35,125 nucleotides of DNA from Nocardiopsis xinjiangensis YIM 90004 (GCF_000341145.1 NZ_ANBE01000038.1:112842-147966), one strand, 5' to 3'. Positions 15,921 to 23,848 are shown, numbered from the stretch's first letter. A program made the numbers and translations. Notes: generated by a model not told the origin, from the letters alone.

Positions 15921-17533
15921 CGCGGTCCCCCCTCTTCTTCTGCCGTGGTCGACGCTGCTGGTTGACCGCCGCTTCCTTCGGCCGCCGCCATCACTTCTTC
16001 GCGTGTGGCGTGGCGCGGGTCGAACTCCGTGACCACCTGGCCGCGGTCCATGACGACGATGCGGTGTGAGGCGTTCAGCGCTTCGCCGACATCGGAGGTG
16101 ACGAAGAGGACCGCGAGCCCTTCCCCGGCTCGAGAGAACAGCAGTGAGAAGATCTCACCTTTCGCCCCGACGTCGACGCCGCGTGTCGGATCGTCCAGCA
16201 GCAGAACTCGTGGCTGAGCCGCCAGCATCTTTCCGATGACGACCTTTTGAGCATTCCCGCCGGAAAGGGCCGTGATCGGCGCCTCCGGGCCCTCGGCCTT
16301 GACCCCGAGCCTTGTCATCTGGGATTTGATGTCTCGGTTCTCGCCACGCACGGCCATGAATCCGCGCCGAACCCAGGAGCTCAGACTCGCAAGCGACATG
16401 TTCTTACCGACGCTCTGCATTTGGATGATCCCGTCGCGCTGGCGGTCCTCAGGCACGAGCCCCATGCCGAGGTCGATGCGGTCAGCGACGTTCAACCCTG
16501 CGAGGTCGTGGTCTGTGAGTAGTACTCGCCCGCCCGCTAGTTCATCTCGTCCGGAGAGCGCTTCCATCAACTCGGTTCTTCCGGCGCCCATCAGCCCGAA
16601 GAGGCAGACGATCTCTCCCTCTTTCACGTCCAGCGAGACATGGTCGACCGGGAACTTGCCGCTCACCGTGTCGGCGACCGTCACGTCCTGGATGGAGAGC
16701 ACGACGTCCCCGTGCTCACGAGCTTCCTCACGGAAGTCGTAGTCCGCTTCACGGCCCACCATCGTGCGCACGACCCATCCCAGATCGATGGCTGAAGCCC
16801 TCTCGGTCGCCACGAGCTCTCCGTCGCGGAACACCACAGCATGGTCGGCGATCTCGAGAGCTTCCTCGAGGTGGTGGGAGATATACACGATGGCCACCCC
16901 CTGCCGCTGCAGCTCTCGGATGATCTTGAACAGCACCTGGACCTCGGCCGAGCTGAGCGCCGAGGTGGGCTCGTCCATGATGAGGATGCGCGCATCGGTG
17001 GACAGGGCCCTCGCGATCTCTACGATTTGCTGCTGTCCTACGCGCAGATCCCGCACGAAAGCGTCGGGCGATATCGGCTCCTCGAGACGCTTCATCAAAT
17101 CCCGTGTCGCCAGGGCCTGTTCGGCGTAGTGGATCCCGCGCACCGACGCAATCTCGCGCCCCAGGAAGATGTTGTCACTGACCTTGAGGTTCGCGTTCAA
17201 GTTCAGTTCCTGGTGGATGATTGCAATGCCCTTGTCGACAGCATCCGTGGTGGAGGAAAACTCGACCCTCTCCCCGTCGAGTTCGAGGTATCCGGCTGTC
17301 GGCTGCTCAACACCGGAGAGAATCTTCATCAATGTTGATTTCCCGGCGCCGTTCTCACCGAAGAGGACGGTGACCTTGCCGGCGCTGACGTCGAAGTTGA
17401 CGCCCTTGAGGGCGCGCGTGGCCCCGTAGGTCTTGCTGATGTCGACTGCGCGCAGAACGACACCGTCCGAACCGGTGGCTTCGTGGTGCGTGGGCTGCCC
17501 GGTCGCGGGCGAGCCCGATACAGCGGCGCTCAT
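15917..17533 (-). CDS. Tetritol ABC transporter ATPase with two cassettes (RbsA-like)
   Basis: A 538-residue sugar-type ABC ATPase with two fused nucleotide-binding domains. The first has Walker A GENGAGKS at about residues 59-66, a variant signature VGQQQ in place of SGGQ, and Walker B ILIMDEPTSAL. The second has the degenerate P-loop FGLMGAGRTELMEAL, signature LSGGNAQKV, and Walker B VLLLDDPTRGVDVGAK. The non-canonical second P-loop is normal for this family and suggests one catalytic site per chain. It powers uptake through the permease. It overlaps by four bases (ATGA) with both the upstream DUF2291 gene and the downstream permease gene, so translation is coupled through the operon. Confidence 0.93.
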   Translation of the reverse strand: MSAAVSGSPATGQPTHHEATGSDGVVLRAVDISKTYGATRALKGVNFDVSAGKVTVLFGENGAGKSTLMKILSGVEQPTAGYLELDGERVEFSSTTDAVDKGIAIIHQELNLNANLKVSDNIFLGREIASVRGIHYAEQALATRDLMKRLEEPISPDAFVRDLRVGQQQIVEIARALSTDARILIMDEPTSALSSAEVQVLFKIIRELQRQGVAIVYISHHLEEALEIADHAVVFRDGELVATERASAIDLGWVVRTMVGREADYDFREEAREHGDVVLSIQDVTVADTVSGKFPVDHVSLDVKEGEIVCLFGLMGAGRTELMEALSGRDELAGGRVLLTDHDLAGLNVADRIDLGMGLVPEDRQRDGIIQMQSVGKNMSLASLSSWVRRGFMAVRGENRDIKSQMTRLGVKAEGPEAPITALSGGNAQKVVIGKMLAAQPRVLLLDDPTRGVDVGAKGEIFSLLFSRAGEGLAVLFVTSDVGEALNASHRIVVMDRGQVVTEFDPRHATREEVMAAAEGSGGQPAASTTAEEEGGPR

Positions 17534-18294
17534 GAGTCGGTCCCGACGTCCAGCGGCTGGATGATGAGCGGGCGCTGCGAGGCCGCATCGGAACCCGTAC
17601 CGGCGTAGCTGAGGAGGCCTTCGACGCTGATCTGCTGTCCCTGCGCCTGCTCGGGGTCGGAACCGAGCGCCTCCTCCACGTTCGCCAGCATCAGCCCGCT
17701 CACTTCGGTGCCGACCTGCTGGTGCTCGGTCTGGCCTGGAGCATCGCCGAACCCGTACCCGCTGAGGTCACGCACCAGGTTCCCGTCGAGGGCGATACCC
17801 AGCGGTACCGTGATGGTTTGTCCGGTATCGACGCCTTCGATGTCGAGTGTCAAGTTTTCGTCGTCCGCTTCTTCGACCACGCCTGTCGCCGTCACGGCGA
17901 AGGCGCTGGTCTCCTCGCTCGGCTGCAACCCGTCGAATTCATCGACAGCCGCATCCGGGTCGTCCGCGAGCGCCGTGGCTACCTCGCCGAGCTCGGCGGG
18001 GTCGGCGAGAAGGTCGCTCTGCGCCTGAGCGAAGAGTTCCTCGGCTGTGGCCGCCGGGTCGAAATCATCAGAGGTCAGTGCTTCGACCTCCTCCGGGGTG
18101 AGGAACCGGGTGTTCGCCAGCATCGCGACCACCAGGACCGCCAAGAGCCCGCCGATGACCAGGCGGCGCCGCGTGCGCGAGGTCCCTCGTCGCGGGCCCG
18201 AGGAACGCTGCCGTGTGTTTGCCCTGGGCGCGGCCTCGCCGTTGTGCTCGGCTTCCTGCTGCGGGGGTGCTGGTGCTTCGGAGGTATCGCTCAC
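17530..18294 (-). CDS. DUF2291 membrane-anchored extracytoplasmic protein
   Basis: A 254-residue protein with a charged, disordered N-terminus of about 45 residues, one membrane segment (RRLVIGGLLAVLVVAMLANT) and an extracytoplasmic domain. The domain matches DUF2291: LFAQAQSDLLADPAELGEV, FAVTATGVV, and the C-terminal SVEGLLSYAGTGSDAASQRP then LIIQPLDVG. Homologues are usually lipoproteins; here the anchor is a plain transmembrane segment. DUF2291 genes are recurrently found beside ribose-type ABC transporters for erythritol or related polyols, and a transporter accessory role is the natural guess, though none is proven. The GTG start at 18294 overlaps the dehydrogenase stop (GTGA), and its own stop overlaps the ATPase ATG. 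Confidence 0.82.
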   Translation of the reverse strand: MSDTSEAPAPPQQEAEHNGEAAPRANTRQRSSGPRRGTSRTRRRLVIGGLLAVLVVAMLANTRFLTPEEVEALTSDDFDPAATAEELFAQAQSDLLADPAELGEVATALADDPDAAVDEFDGLQPSEETSAFAVTATGVVEEADDENLTLDIEGVDTGQTITVPLGIALDGNLVRDLSGYGFGDAPGQTEHQQVGTEVSGLMLANVEEALGSDPEQAQGQQISVEGLLSYAGTGSDAASQRPLIIQPLDVGTDS

Positions 18295-19466
18295 GCCGAT
18301 TCACCACCGACGAGGTTGTTGGCCGTGCCCGCCGGGATGGGGCCGTTGGGCAGGATCGAGACCTTGACGGACTCTCCGGAGGAGTCGGCGACGGCGTCCA
18401 GAGCATCCTGAAAACGCTCGAGGGGGAACTGGTGGGTGCACACGCGTTCCAAGGGCAGCGCGCCGGCTTCGATCAGCTTGATCGCCGCGGGCCAGCAGTG
18501 CGGACCGAGGTGAGCACCGAGCACATCGAGCTCCTTGTCATCGGAGATGATCGACCAGTCGACCGAGACCTTCTCCTTGAACACGGAGTACTCGACGAAA
18601 CGGCCGAGCTTGCGCAACAGGTTGATCCCTTGGGCCACCGCTGAGGGGTGCCCGGTGGCCTCGATGTAGGCATCGGCGCCGTATCCACCGGTCAGTTCTT
18701 TGACGCGGGCGACAGGGTCCTCGGTCGCGATGTTGATCGTCAGGTCGGCGCCGCAGTCCCGGGCGAGCTCGAGTTTGGTGTCGACCATGTCCAGAGCGAT
18801 GATGCGCAGCGGGTTCTTCTGCCGCGCCCCCGCGATGGCGGAGAGCCCGATCGGTCCGGCGCCGGCGATGACGACGGTGTCCTCGAACTGTAGATTCGCC
18901 CGTTCCACCGCGTGCATCGCACACGAGAGCGGCTCCGAGAAAGCTGCCATGTGCCCAGGCAAGGCGGATGAGACCGGATGGGTCAGCGCACGGGACGGAA
19001 CGAGAACGTATTCGGCCATCGCTCCGTCGAAACCCTTGAACCCGAACATGTCGTGGGTTTCGCACATCCAGTAGATCCCACGGCCACAGTAGAAGCACTC
19101 GCCGCAGGGCACGATCTGCTCGCACGCGAGCCGGTCGCCCGGCTCGACGCCGCGGGAGGCGAGGGCGCCTTCGCCGGCGGCGACCACTGTGCCCACGAAC
19201 TCATGGCCCGGGATGCGGTTCTTCTCGGCCCAAGCCGGCTTGTGTTCGCCGCCCCAGAACTTCTCGGCCCCGTGGTAGCACTTCAGGTCGGAAGCGCACA
19301 CACCGACGGCGTCTGTTCGCAGCACCAGTTCTCCCGGGCCCGGTGTCGGGACGGGGCGCTGCTCGATCCTGTAATCGCCCGGTCCATGAACCACGACGGC
19401 TCGCATCTCGGACGGGAGCGTCTGCTCCGAGGCTGCCTCGGACGAGGCCGTGGGAGTGGTGGTCAT
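18291..19466 (-). CDS. eltD: Erythritol/L-threitol dehydrogenase, zinc-dependent
   Basis: A 391-residue medium-chain zinc alcohol dehydrogenase, expected to oxidise erythritol or L-threitol to L-erythrulose with NAD(P). The catalytic zinc region shows VCASDLKCYHG (Cys57) and PGHEF (His88, Glu89). The structural zinc ligands are Cys121, Cys124, Cys127 and Cys135 (PCGECFYCGRG...MC). The cofactor fold has VIAGAGPIGLSAIAGA. The extended loop with FWGGEHKPAWAEKNR between Cys57 and His88 resembles the tetritol dehydrogenases of Mycobacterium smegmatis, the basis for the name. It is first in the minus-strand operon. The ATG at 19466 has AGGAGT about five bases upstream; a longer open frame to 19574 would run through the promoter and is rejected. 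Specificity is inferred from context. Confidence 0.85.
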   Translation of the reverse strand: MTTTPTASSEAASEQTLPSEMRAVVVHGPGDYRIEQRPVPTPGPGELVLRTDAVGVCASDLKCYHGAEKFWGGEHKPAWAEKNRIPGHEFVGTVVAAGEGALASRGVEPGDRLACEQIVPCGECFYCGRGIYWMCETHDMFGFKGFDGAMAEYVLVPSRALTHPVSSALPGHMAAFSEPLSCAMHAVERANLQFEDTVVIAGAGPIGLSAIAGARQKNPLRIIALDMVDTKLELARDCGADLTINIATEDPVARVKELTGGYGADAYIEATGHPSAVAQGINLLRKLGRFVEYSVFKEKVSVDWSIISDDKELDVLGAHLGPHCWPAAIKLIEAGALPLERVCTHQFPLERFQDALDAVADSSGESVKVSILPNGPIPAGTANNLVGGESA

Positions 19467-19542
19467 CGTTGACTCCTCATGCCGGCTGCGGTGGAGGGGG
19501 ACTCCGATCCGCTGATCGTGGTGATGCAGGTCACGGGCCACC

Positions 19543-19570
19543 ATCCTAGAATGTCCAGAACACCTGTCAA
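19543..19570 (-). promoter_or_regulatory. Promoter of the dehydrogenase-transporter operon
   Basis: On the minus strand TTGACA (19570-19565) and TAGGAT (19548-19543) are 16 bases apart, a near-consensus actinobacterial housekeeping promoter. Transcription would start near 19536, leaving a leader of about 70 bases before the ATG at 19466. The -35 box is inside the 25-bp palindrome at 19558-19582. Confidence 0.7.
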
Positions 19571-19582
19571 GCACATTCGTTC
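19558..19582. promoter_or_regulatory. Operator candidate 1 in the divergent tetritol promoter region
   Basis: A 25-bp dyad GAAC-N3-TGT-N5-ACA-N3-GTTC. Read toward the dehydrogenase operon, the centre contains CTTGACA, so a bound protein would cover the -35 box. The same architecture recurs at 19727-19751. Together with the nearby SorC gene this suggests a repressor site released by a pathway intermediate (inference). Confidence 0.65.
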
Positions 19583-19726
19583 ATCATCTTGGGGGTGGCC
19601 GTGGTGTCCCGGCTGGTCAGGGGCGGATGGGCAGGCCGTCGCGGCGTCCGATGCCGTCGCCGCAAGCCTGGTGGCGCACCTCCGGTCCGTTTCTGGCGGT
19701 GGCCGCGCCCCGGCCGAGCAGGCGCA

Positions 19727-19751
19727 GAACATGTGTCCTTGACATCTGTTC
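19727..19751. promoter_or_regulatory. Operator candidate 2 in the divergent tetritol promoter region
   Basis: A second 25-bp dyad GAAC-N3-TGT-N5-ACA-N3-GTTC, 71 bases before the isomerase start. Read toward the plus-strand operon it also has CTTGACA at the same place (TTGACA at 19739-19744), so the -35 box again lies within the palindrome. The matching -10 (around 19761-19767) is poor, hinting at a weak or regulated promoter. Confidence 0.65.
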
Positions 19752-19821
19752 GCCGCTGGAGCAAGCTGAAGACGGTGCTGAGAATCGGCATCTTCGTTCT
19801 TCACGACAAGGAGAAACCGCT

Positions 19822-20295
19822 ATGGGGAAACGTTTCAGTATAGTGGTCGGGTCGGACGATGCGGGATTTCAGTACAAAGAGTTCCTCAAGGGGGAACTCA
19901 AAGCTCATGAACGCGTGTCCTCGGTGCGCGACGTGGGTGTCGAGGCTGAGGGAACCGAAGCTTATCCATCCATCGCCGTTGCAGCCGCCCAACTGGTATC
20001 CGCAGGTGAAGCGGATCGCGCACTACTGATCTGCGGCACCGGACTCGGCGTCGCGATGTCCGCGAACAAGGTCGAGGGCATCCGTGCCGTGACCGCGCAC
20101 GATGCCTATTCGGTCGAGCGTTCCGTCCTGTCGAACAATGCCCAAGTCCTGTGCATCGGCCAACGGGTGATCGGAATGGAGCTCGCCCGCAAGCTGGTCC
20201 GAGAATGGCTGACCCACGAATTCGATTCCTCGAGCGCGTCGGCCGAGAAGGTTCAGGCCCTCATCGATTTTGAACAAACAGGAAGATGCGCCTGA
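19822..20295 (+). CDS. derI: RpiB-like D-erythrulose-4-phosphate isomerase
   Basis: A 157-residue sugar-phosphate isomerase of the RpiB/LacAB family. In the tetritol pathway its expected job is to turn D-erythrulose 4-phosphate into D-erythrose 4-phosphate. Motifs are [15 protein letters not shown] at the start, [17 protein letters not shown] with the catalytic Cys71, [20 protein letters not shown] and [18 protein letters not shown]. In ordinary RpiB the first motif reads SDHAG; here the His is Asp (Asp13), a change at the active site. The ATG at 19822 has AAGGAG eight bases before it; the longer frame upstream runs through the promoter. It is first in the plus-strand operon, 124 bases ahead of the kinase gene. 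A plain ribose-5-phosphate isomerase role is less likely given the context. Confidence 0.85.
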   Translation: MGKRFSIVVGSDDAGFQYKEFLKGELKAHERVSSVRDVGVEAEGTEAYPSIAVAAAQLVSAGEADRALLICGTGLGVAMSANKVEGIRAVTAHDAYSVERSVLSNNAQVLCIGQRVIGMELARKLVREWLTHEFDSSSASAEKVQALIDFEQTGRCA

Positions 20296-20419
20296 GAGAA
20301 CTGTCGTCGGCCCAGGTGTTGACCCCTGCGGGCCCGGCTGAAAGGTTATGCGCACCAGCCGCAGTTTTCGTCCCCGCCAAGTCGACCGAGCATGACTCGT
20401 GCAACCCCCAAGGACCGTC

Positions 20420-22147
20420 ATGACCTTCCTCCTCAACTCGCCGGCAGACTTCTCCCATGAAGCCGTCCAGGCTTTCGCCATGGCCAATCATCAGTACGCC
20501 ACGGCCGTACACGGCGGTGTGGTCCGCTCCCGCCGAACCCCGGCCGGCCAGCCTGCACTGGTGGTCGGCGGGGGCTCAGGGCACTACCCGGCGTTCGCCG
20601 GATGGGTGGGCCCGGGTATGGCTCATGGCGCCCCCTGCGGCAACATCTTCTCCTCCCCCTCGGCATCACAGGTCTACTCCGTTGCCCGCAACGCCGAGAA
20701 CGGCGGCGGCGTGATCTTCGGCTTCGGCAACTACGCCGGGGACGTCCTGCATTTCGGTAGTGCCGCGGAGAAGCTCCGTGCTGAGGGCATCGACGTCCGT
20801 ATCGTCGCGGTGAGCGACGACATCGCCTCCAACCCGCCCGAAAAGCACCGGGAACGGCGCGGCATCGCCGGGGACCTGCCGGTCTTCAAAATCGCAGGGG
20901 CGGCCATCGAAGCCGGGGCGGACCTCGGCGAGGCGGAGCGGATCGCCTGGAAGGCCAATGACGCAACCAGATCCCTGGGCGCGGCGTTCGATGGATGCAC
21001 GCTGCCAGGGGCCGAGGATGCGCTCTTCGGTGTGGAGGCAGGCACGATGGGGGTGGGGCTCGGTATCCACGGAGAGCCCGGGATCAAGGACCTTCCCATG
21101 GGCACCGCCTCCGAGGTGGCCGACCTGCTCTTCGACGGGGTCATCGCGGAAGCGCCCGAGGCTCACTCCGGCCGCGTCGCCGTCGTGCTGAACGGCCTGG
21201 GCAGGGTCAAGTACGAAGAACTCTTCGTCGTCTACGCCCGGATCGCCGAGCGGCTCGAGGGGGCGGGACTGACACCGGTCCAGCCCGAGGTCGGCGAGTT
21301 CGTCACCAGCTTGGACATGGCGGGGTTGTCCTTGACCCTCGTGTTCCTCGACGACGAGCTCGAACAGTACTGGCTCGCCCCCGCGGACACGCCCGCCTTC
21401 CGGCGCGGTCTTCCGAAGGGGCTCGAGCAGTCGTGGGAGGCTCCCCGACGGACCGAGATCTACACGCCGGGCGAAGAAGAGGTTCCGCCGGCCTCAGATG
21501 ATTCCCGAGCGCTCGCCGCAAAGGTCCAGGAAGTCCTCGAACTCTTCGAGCACCGCTGCAGGCAAAACGAGGAAGAGTGGGGGCGCATCGACGCGATCGC
21601 CGGCGACGGAGACCACGGCCACGCCATGGTGATCGGCTCCGGCGGGGCGGTGCAAGCCGGCCGTCGGGCCCTGGAGCGCGGGGCGGGCGCGTGCACGCTC
21701 CTCGTGCACGCGGGCACGGCATGGTCCGAGTCGGCCGGTGGCACGTCCGGGGCGCTCTGGGCCGCCGCACTCACCGCCGCCGGAAGCGCGCTGGGCGACC
21801 ACGGCGGCGAGGACGAGGCCACCACGGTCCGAGCGTTGTCGGACGGCGTGCAGGCGGTGCACCGCGTGGGCGGTGCCACGCCGGGGGACAAAACCATGAT
21901 CGATGCGGCGCTGCCCTTCGCCACGGCGCTCGAGTACGAATGGAAGAGGCCGGGCGACCTGGCCACCGCAACTTCTGCTGCAGCGGTTGCGGCGAAAGCA
22001 GCCGCTGAGGAGACCGCCGACCTCACAGCGCGACTGGGGCGCTCCCGTGCGCTGGGTGAGAAGTCGCGTGGCACACCGGACCCCGGGGCGACCTCCTTCG
22101 CCGTGCTCATGGAAACCCTCGCAGGGCATTTCCGCGACACGAAGTAA
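20420..22147 (+). CDS. lerK: L-erythrulose kinase, DAK family single-chain enzyme
   Basis: A 575-residue ATP-dependent ketose kinase of the dihydroxyacetone kinase family, expected to phosphorylate L-erythrulose at C1. The DhaK domain (residues about 1-330) has LVVGGGSGHYPAFAGWVG at 48-65, GFGNYAGD at 101-108, and His217 in GLGIHGEPG, the residue that binds the ketose covalently. The DhaL domain (about 365-575) has IAGDGDHGHAM at about 393 with the Asp ligands for magnesium-ATP, and SGALWAAAL. In glycerone kinases the first motif is GGGSGHEP; here Glu is Tyr, as I recall for tetrulose kinases. I prefer the ATG at 20420 (AAGGA about six bases upstream) to the GTG at 20399. The stop overlaps the next ATG by one base (TAATG). 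Confidence 0.85.
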   Translation: MTFLLNSPADFSHEAVQAFAMANHQYATAVHGGVVRSRRTPAGQPALVVGGGSGHYPAFAGWVGPGMAHGAPCGNIFSSPSASQVYSVARNAENGGGVIFGFGNYAGDVLHFGSAAEKLRAEGIDVRIVAVSDDIASNPPEKHRERRGIAGDLPVFKIAGAAIEAGADLGEAERIAWKANDATRSLGAAFDGCTLPGAEDALFGVEAGTMGVGLGIHGEPGIKDLPMGTASEVADLLFDGVIAEAPEAHSGRVAVVLNGLGRVKYEELFVVYARIAERLEGAGLTPVQPEVGEFVTSLDMAGLSLTLVFLDDELEQYWLAPADTPAFRRGLPKGLEQSWEAPRRTEIYTPGEEEVPPASDDSRALAAKVQEVLELFEHRCRQNEEEWGRIDAIAGDGDHGHAMVIGSGGAVQAGRRALERGAGACTLLVHAGTAWSESAGGTSGALWAAALTAAGSALGDHGGEDEATTVRALSDGVQAVHRVGGATPGDKTMIDAALPFATALEYEWKRPGDLATATSAAAVAAKAAAEETADLTARLGRSRALGEKSRGTPDPGATSFAVLMETLAGHFRDTK

Positions 22148-22938
22148 TGCAGAAGTCGAAGCTGTGGGTCGGTACGAGCTGGAAGATGAACAAGACTCTG
22201 GCAGAGGCCAGAGAATACGCGGACACGGTCGCCGCCGCCGTCGAGGACGACGCCGGTCTGACCCAGGGTGTCGAAGCCTTCGTGATCCCTCCCCATACGG
22301 CGATCGCCACGGTCACCGAACGGCTCGGCCGGTGGGCCAACACTGCCGGAGGCTTTCGAGTCGGCGCGCAGAACGCACACTGGCAGGACAGCGGTGCCTG
22401 GACGGGCGAGGTCTCGATGCCGCAGATCAAGGATGCGGGCGCGACGATGGTCGAAATCGGCCATTCTGAGCGCCGGACGCATTTCCATGAGACCGTCGAG
22501 ATCACTCGCTTCAAGGTCGAGTCCGCGCTGCGGCACGGGCTGGTTCCCCTGCTGTGCATCGGCGAGCCCGCCGAGACCCGCGACGGTGGCCATACCTGCT
22601 CCTACATCCTGGACCAAGCCCGCGGAGCCTTGGCCGGTCTGCAGAGACAGGAACTGGCTCAGGTGCTCATCGCCTACGAGCCCCGCTGGGCCATCGGGGC
22701 ACTCGGCCGCCCGGCACGGGCAGAAGAATTGGCGGGGCCGTTCGCCGCGTTGCGGAACGAGTACGGGGGCCTCGTGGCGGGTTTGCTCTACGGGGGCTCC
22801 GTGACGTTGGACAACATGCCCGACCTGCTCGCCCTGGAAGAGGTCGATGGGCTCTTCGTCGGACGTGCCGCATGGCACGCGGAAGATTTCGTAGAGCTAC
22901 TGCGAGCCGGCTCCCGGTGGTGCGCCGGGAACCGGTGA
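22147..22938 (+). CDS. lerI: Triosephosphate-isomerase-like L-erythrulose-1-phosphate isomerase
   Basis: A 263-residue TIM-barrel isomerase homologous to triosephosphate isomerase. Catalytic residues are conserved: Lys in TSWKMNK (residues 10-16), His in EIGHSERR (about 105), and Glu in IAYEPRWAIG (about 178). The phosphate-binding LLYGGSVT is also there, but loop 6 reads WAIGALGRPA instead of the strict WAIGTGxxA of glycolytic enzymes. With the kinase and the RpiB-like protein it should be the isomerase that converts L-erythrulose 1-phosphate to D-erythrulose 4-phosphate (LerI/EryH type), not the housekeeping Tpi. The ATG at 22147 overlaps the kinase stop. It is last in the operon and followed by a strong hairpin. 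Confidence 0.85.
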   Translation: MQKSKLWVGTSWKMNKTLAEAREYADTVAAAVEDDAGLTQGVEAFVIPPHTAIATVTERLGRWANTAGGFRVGAQNAHWQDSGAWTGEVSMPQIKDAGATMVEIGHSERRTHFHETVEITRFKVESALRHGLVPLLCIGEPAETRDGGHTCSYILDQARGALAGLQRQELAQVLIAYEPRWAIGALGRPARAEELAGPFAALRNEYGGLVAGLLYGGSVTLDNMPDLLALEEVDGLFVGRAAWHAEDFVELLRAGSRWCAGNR

Positions 22939-23033
22939 GCGCTACGGGCGGCGAGTATGACGATGGTGCGCTGATGCCGTGTCGGTCGGGGTGTGCCCGT
23001 CGCGACGGGGCGAACCTCGGCTGATGCGGCACC

Positions 23034-23069
23034 AGACCTGCCCGGCCCTTCACATGGTCGGGCAGGTCT
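23034..23069 (+). terminator. Terminator of the isomerase-kinase-isomerase operon
   Basis: AGACCTGCCCG (23034-23044) pairs perfectly with CGGGCAGGTCT (23059-23069), extended inward by three pairs to a 14-bp stem with an eight-base loop. GTTCTTC follows. It lies 95 bases past the last gene of the plus-strand operon. Confidence 0.8.
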
Positions 23070-23258
23070 GTTCTTCGTGGCGGCCCAGTTCCGGACCCGT
23101 GCACCTTCGCCGGGGCCTACCGCGGCCTGTACGAGCACCTCGGCGCGGCCCCCAGCGGTGTTCGTGAACGACGAGCCCCTTCGCCTCATGTCTGATTCGT
23201 GCTGCTTTGCCGGGAACCAGACCTTCGGTCTCCGCGTCCTACCGCCTGGCACACCGTG

Positions 23259-23290
23259 CAACAACAAAAACAACAAGAACAACAAGGAGG
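23259..23290 (+). promoter_or_regulatory. CAA-repeat leader ending in a perfect ribosome binding site
   Basis: A 32-base stretch composed almost only of CAA triplets and A runs, with no T and a single G before it closes in AAGGAGG (23284-23290), five bases before the ATG at 23296. In a 70% GC genome this is strikingly biased. CAA-rich leaders are unstructured and favour translation initiation, so it probably keeps the ribosome site open. Confidence 0.7.
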
Positions 23291-23295
23291 CCACG

Positions 23296-23634
23296 ATGTG
23301 GCAGGTGGGACGGAACCGAGCCCTCACGGGAGCGTTCCTGGGGGCGCTGACGATGCTTCTCGCCACGGGTTGCTCGTTCGACTTCAGCATCGGCGACACC
23401 GCGGTCGACAGCGAGGAGGTCGCCGCCCAGGCGTCCTCGGTCCTCGAAGAACAGGTCGGTTATGCCCCCGAGGACCTCACGTGCCCCGAGAACCTCCCGG
23501 CCGAGGTCGACGCCTCCATCCGCTGCGAACTCACCGACGGCGGCCAGACCTACGGCGTGACCGTCACCACGACCTCCGTCGAGGGCTCCGACGTGGAGTT
23601 CGACGTCCAGGTCGATGAGCAACCCGCGAGCTGA
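23296..23634 (+). CDS. DUF4333 lipoprotein
   Basis: A 112-residue secreted lipoprotein. The signal peptide GAFLGALTMLLATGC has its lipobox LATGC at Cys26, so the mature protein is lipid-anchored outside the membrane. The mature domain fits DUF4333: VLEEQVGYAPEDLTCPENLP, then ASIRCELTDGGQTYGVTVT and EFDVQVDEQ, with the two conserved Cys that probably form a disulfide. Function is unknown; the family is common on actinobacterial cell surfaces. The ATG at 23296 is fixed by AAGGAGG five bases upstream, behind the CAA-rich leader. It stands alone, flanked by terminators. Confidence 0.85.
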   Translation: MWQVGRNRALTGAFLGALTMLLATGCSFDFSIGDTAVDSEEVAAQASSVLEEQVGYAPEDLTCPENLPAEVDASIRCELTDGGQTYGVTVTTTSVEGSDVEFDVQVDEQPAS

Positions 23635-23663
23635 GGACCGGGCCCACGGGTGAACGCTCGGGT

Positions 23664-23731
23664 CGGCCGGTGCGCGGCGCCCCGCACCGGCCGCGGCGCC
23701 GGTCCCTCCGGAGCAGGTGAAGCGGAGGGAC
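23664..23731 (+). terminator. Two tandem perfect hairpins after the DUF4333 gene
   Basis: Hairpin one is GGCCGGTGCG (23664-23673) with CGCACCGGCC (23682-23691). Hairpin two is GGTCCCTCCG (23700-23709) with CGGAGGGACC (23722-23731). Both have perfect 10-bp stems and lack a T-tract, as is common for tandem terminators in high-GC actinobacteria. Confidence 0.7.
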
Positions 23732-23848
23732 CGAAACCGGCCGTGCCACCGAGGGCCAACCCCCGGAAACAGGGTAGAATCAGGCGCTCGACCAGGGGTT
23801 TTCTCCCGAGAACGATCTCCGCGGTCGGCGCGCGGGTAGTCCCGGACC

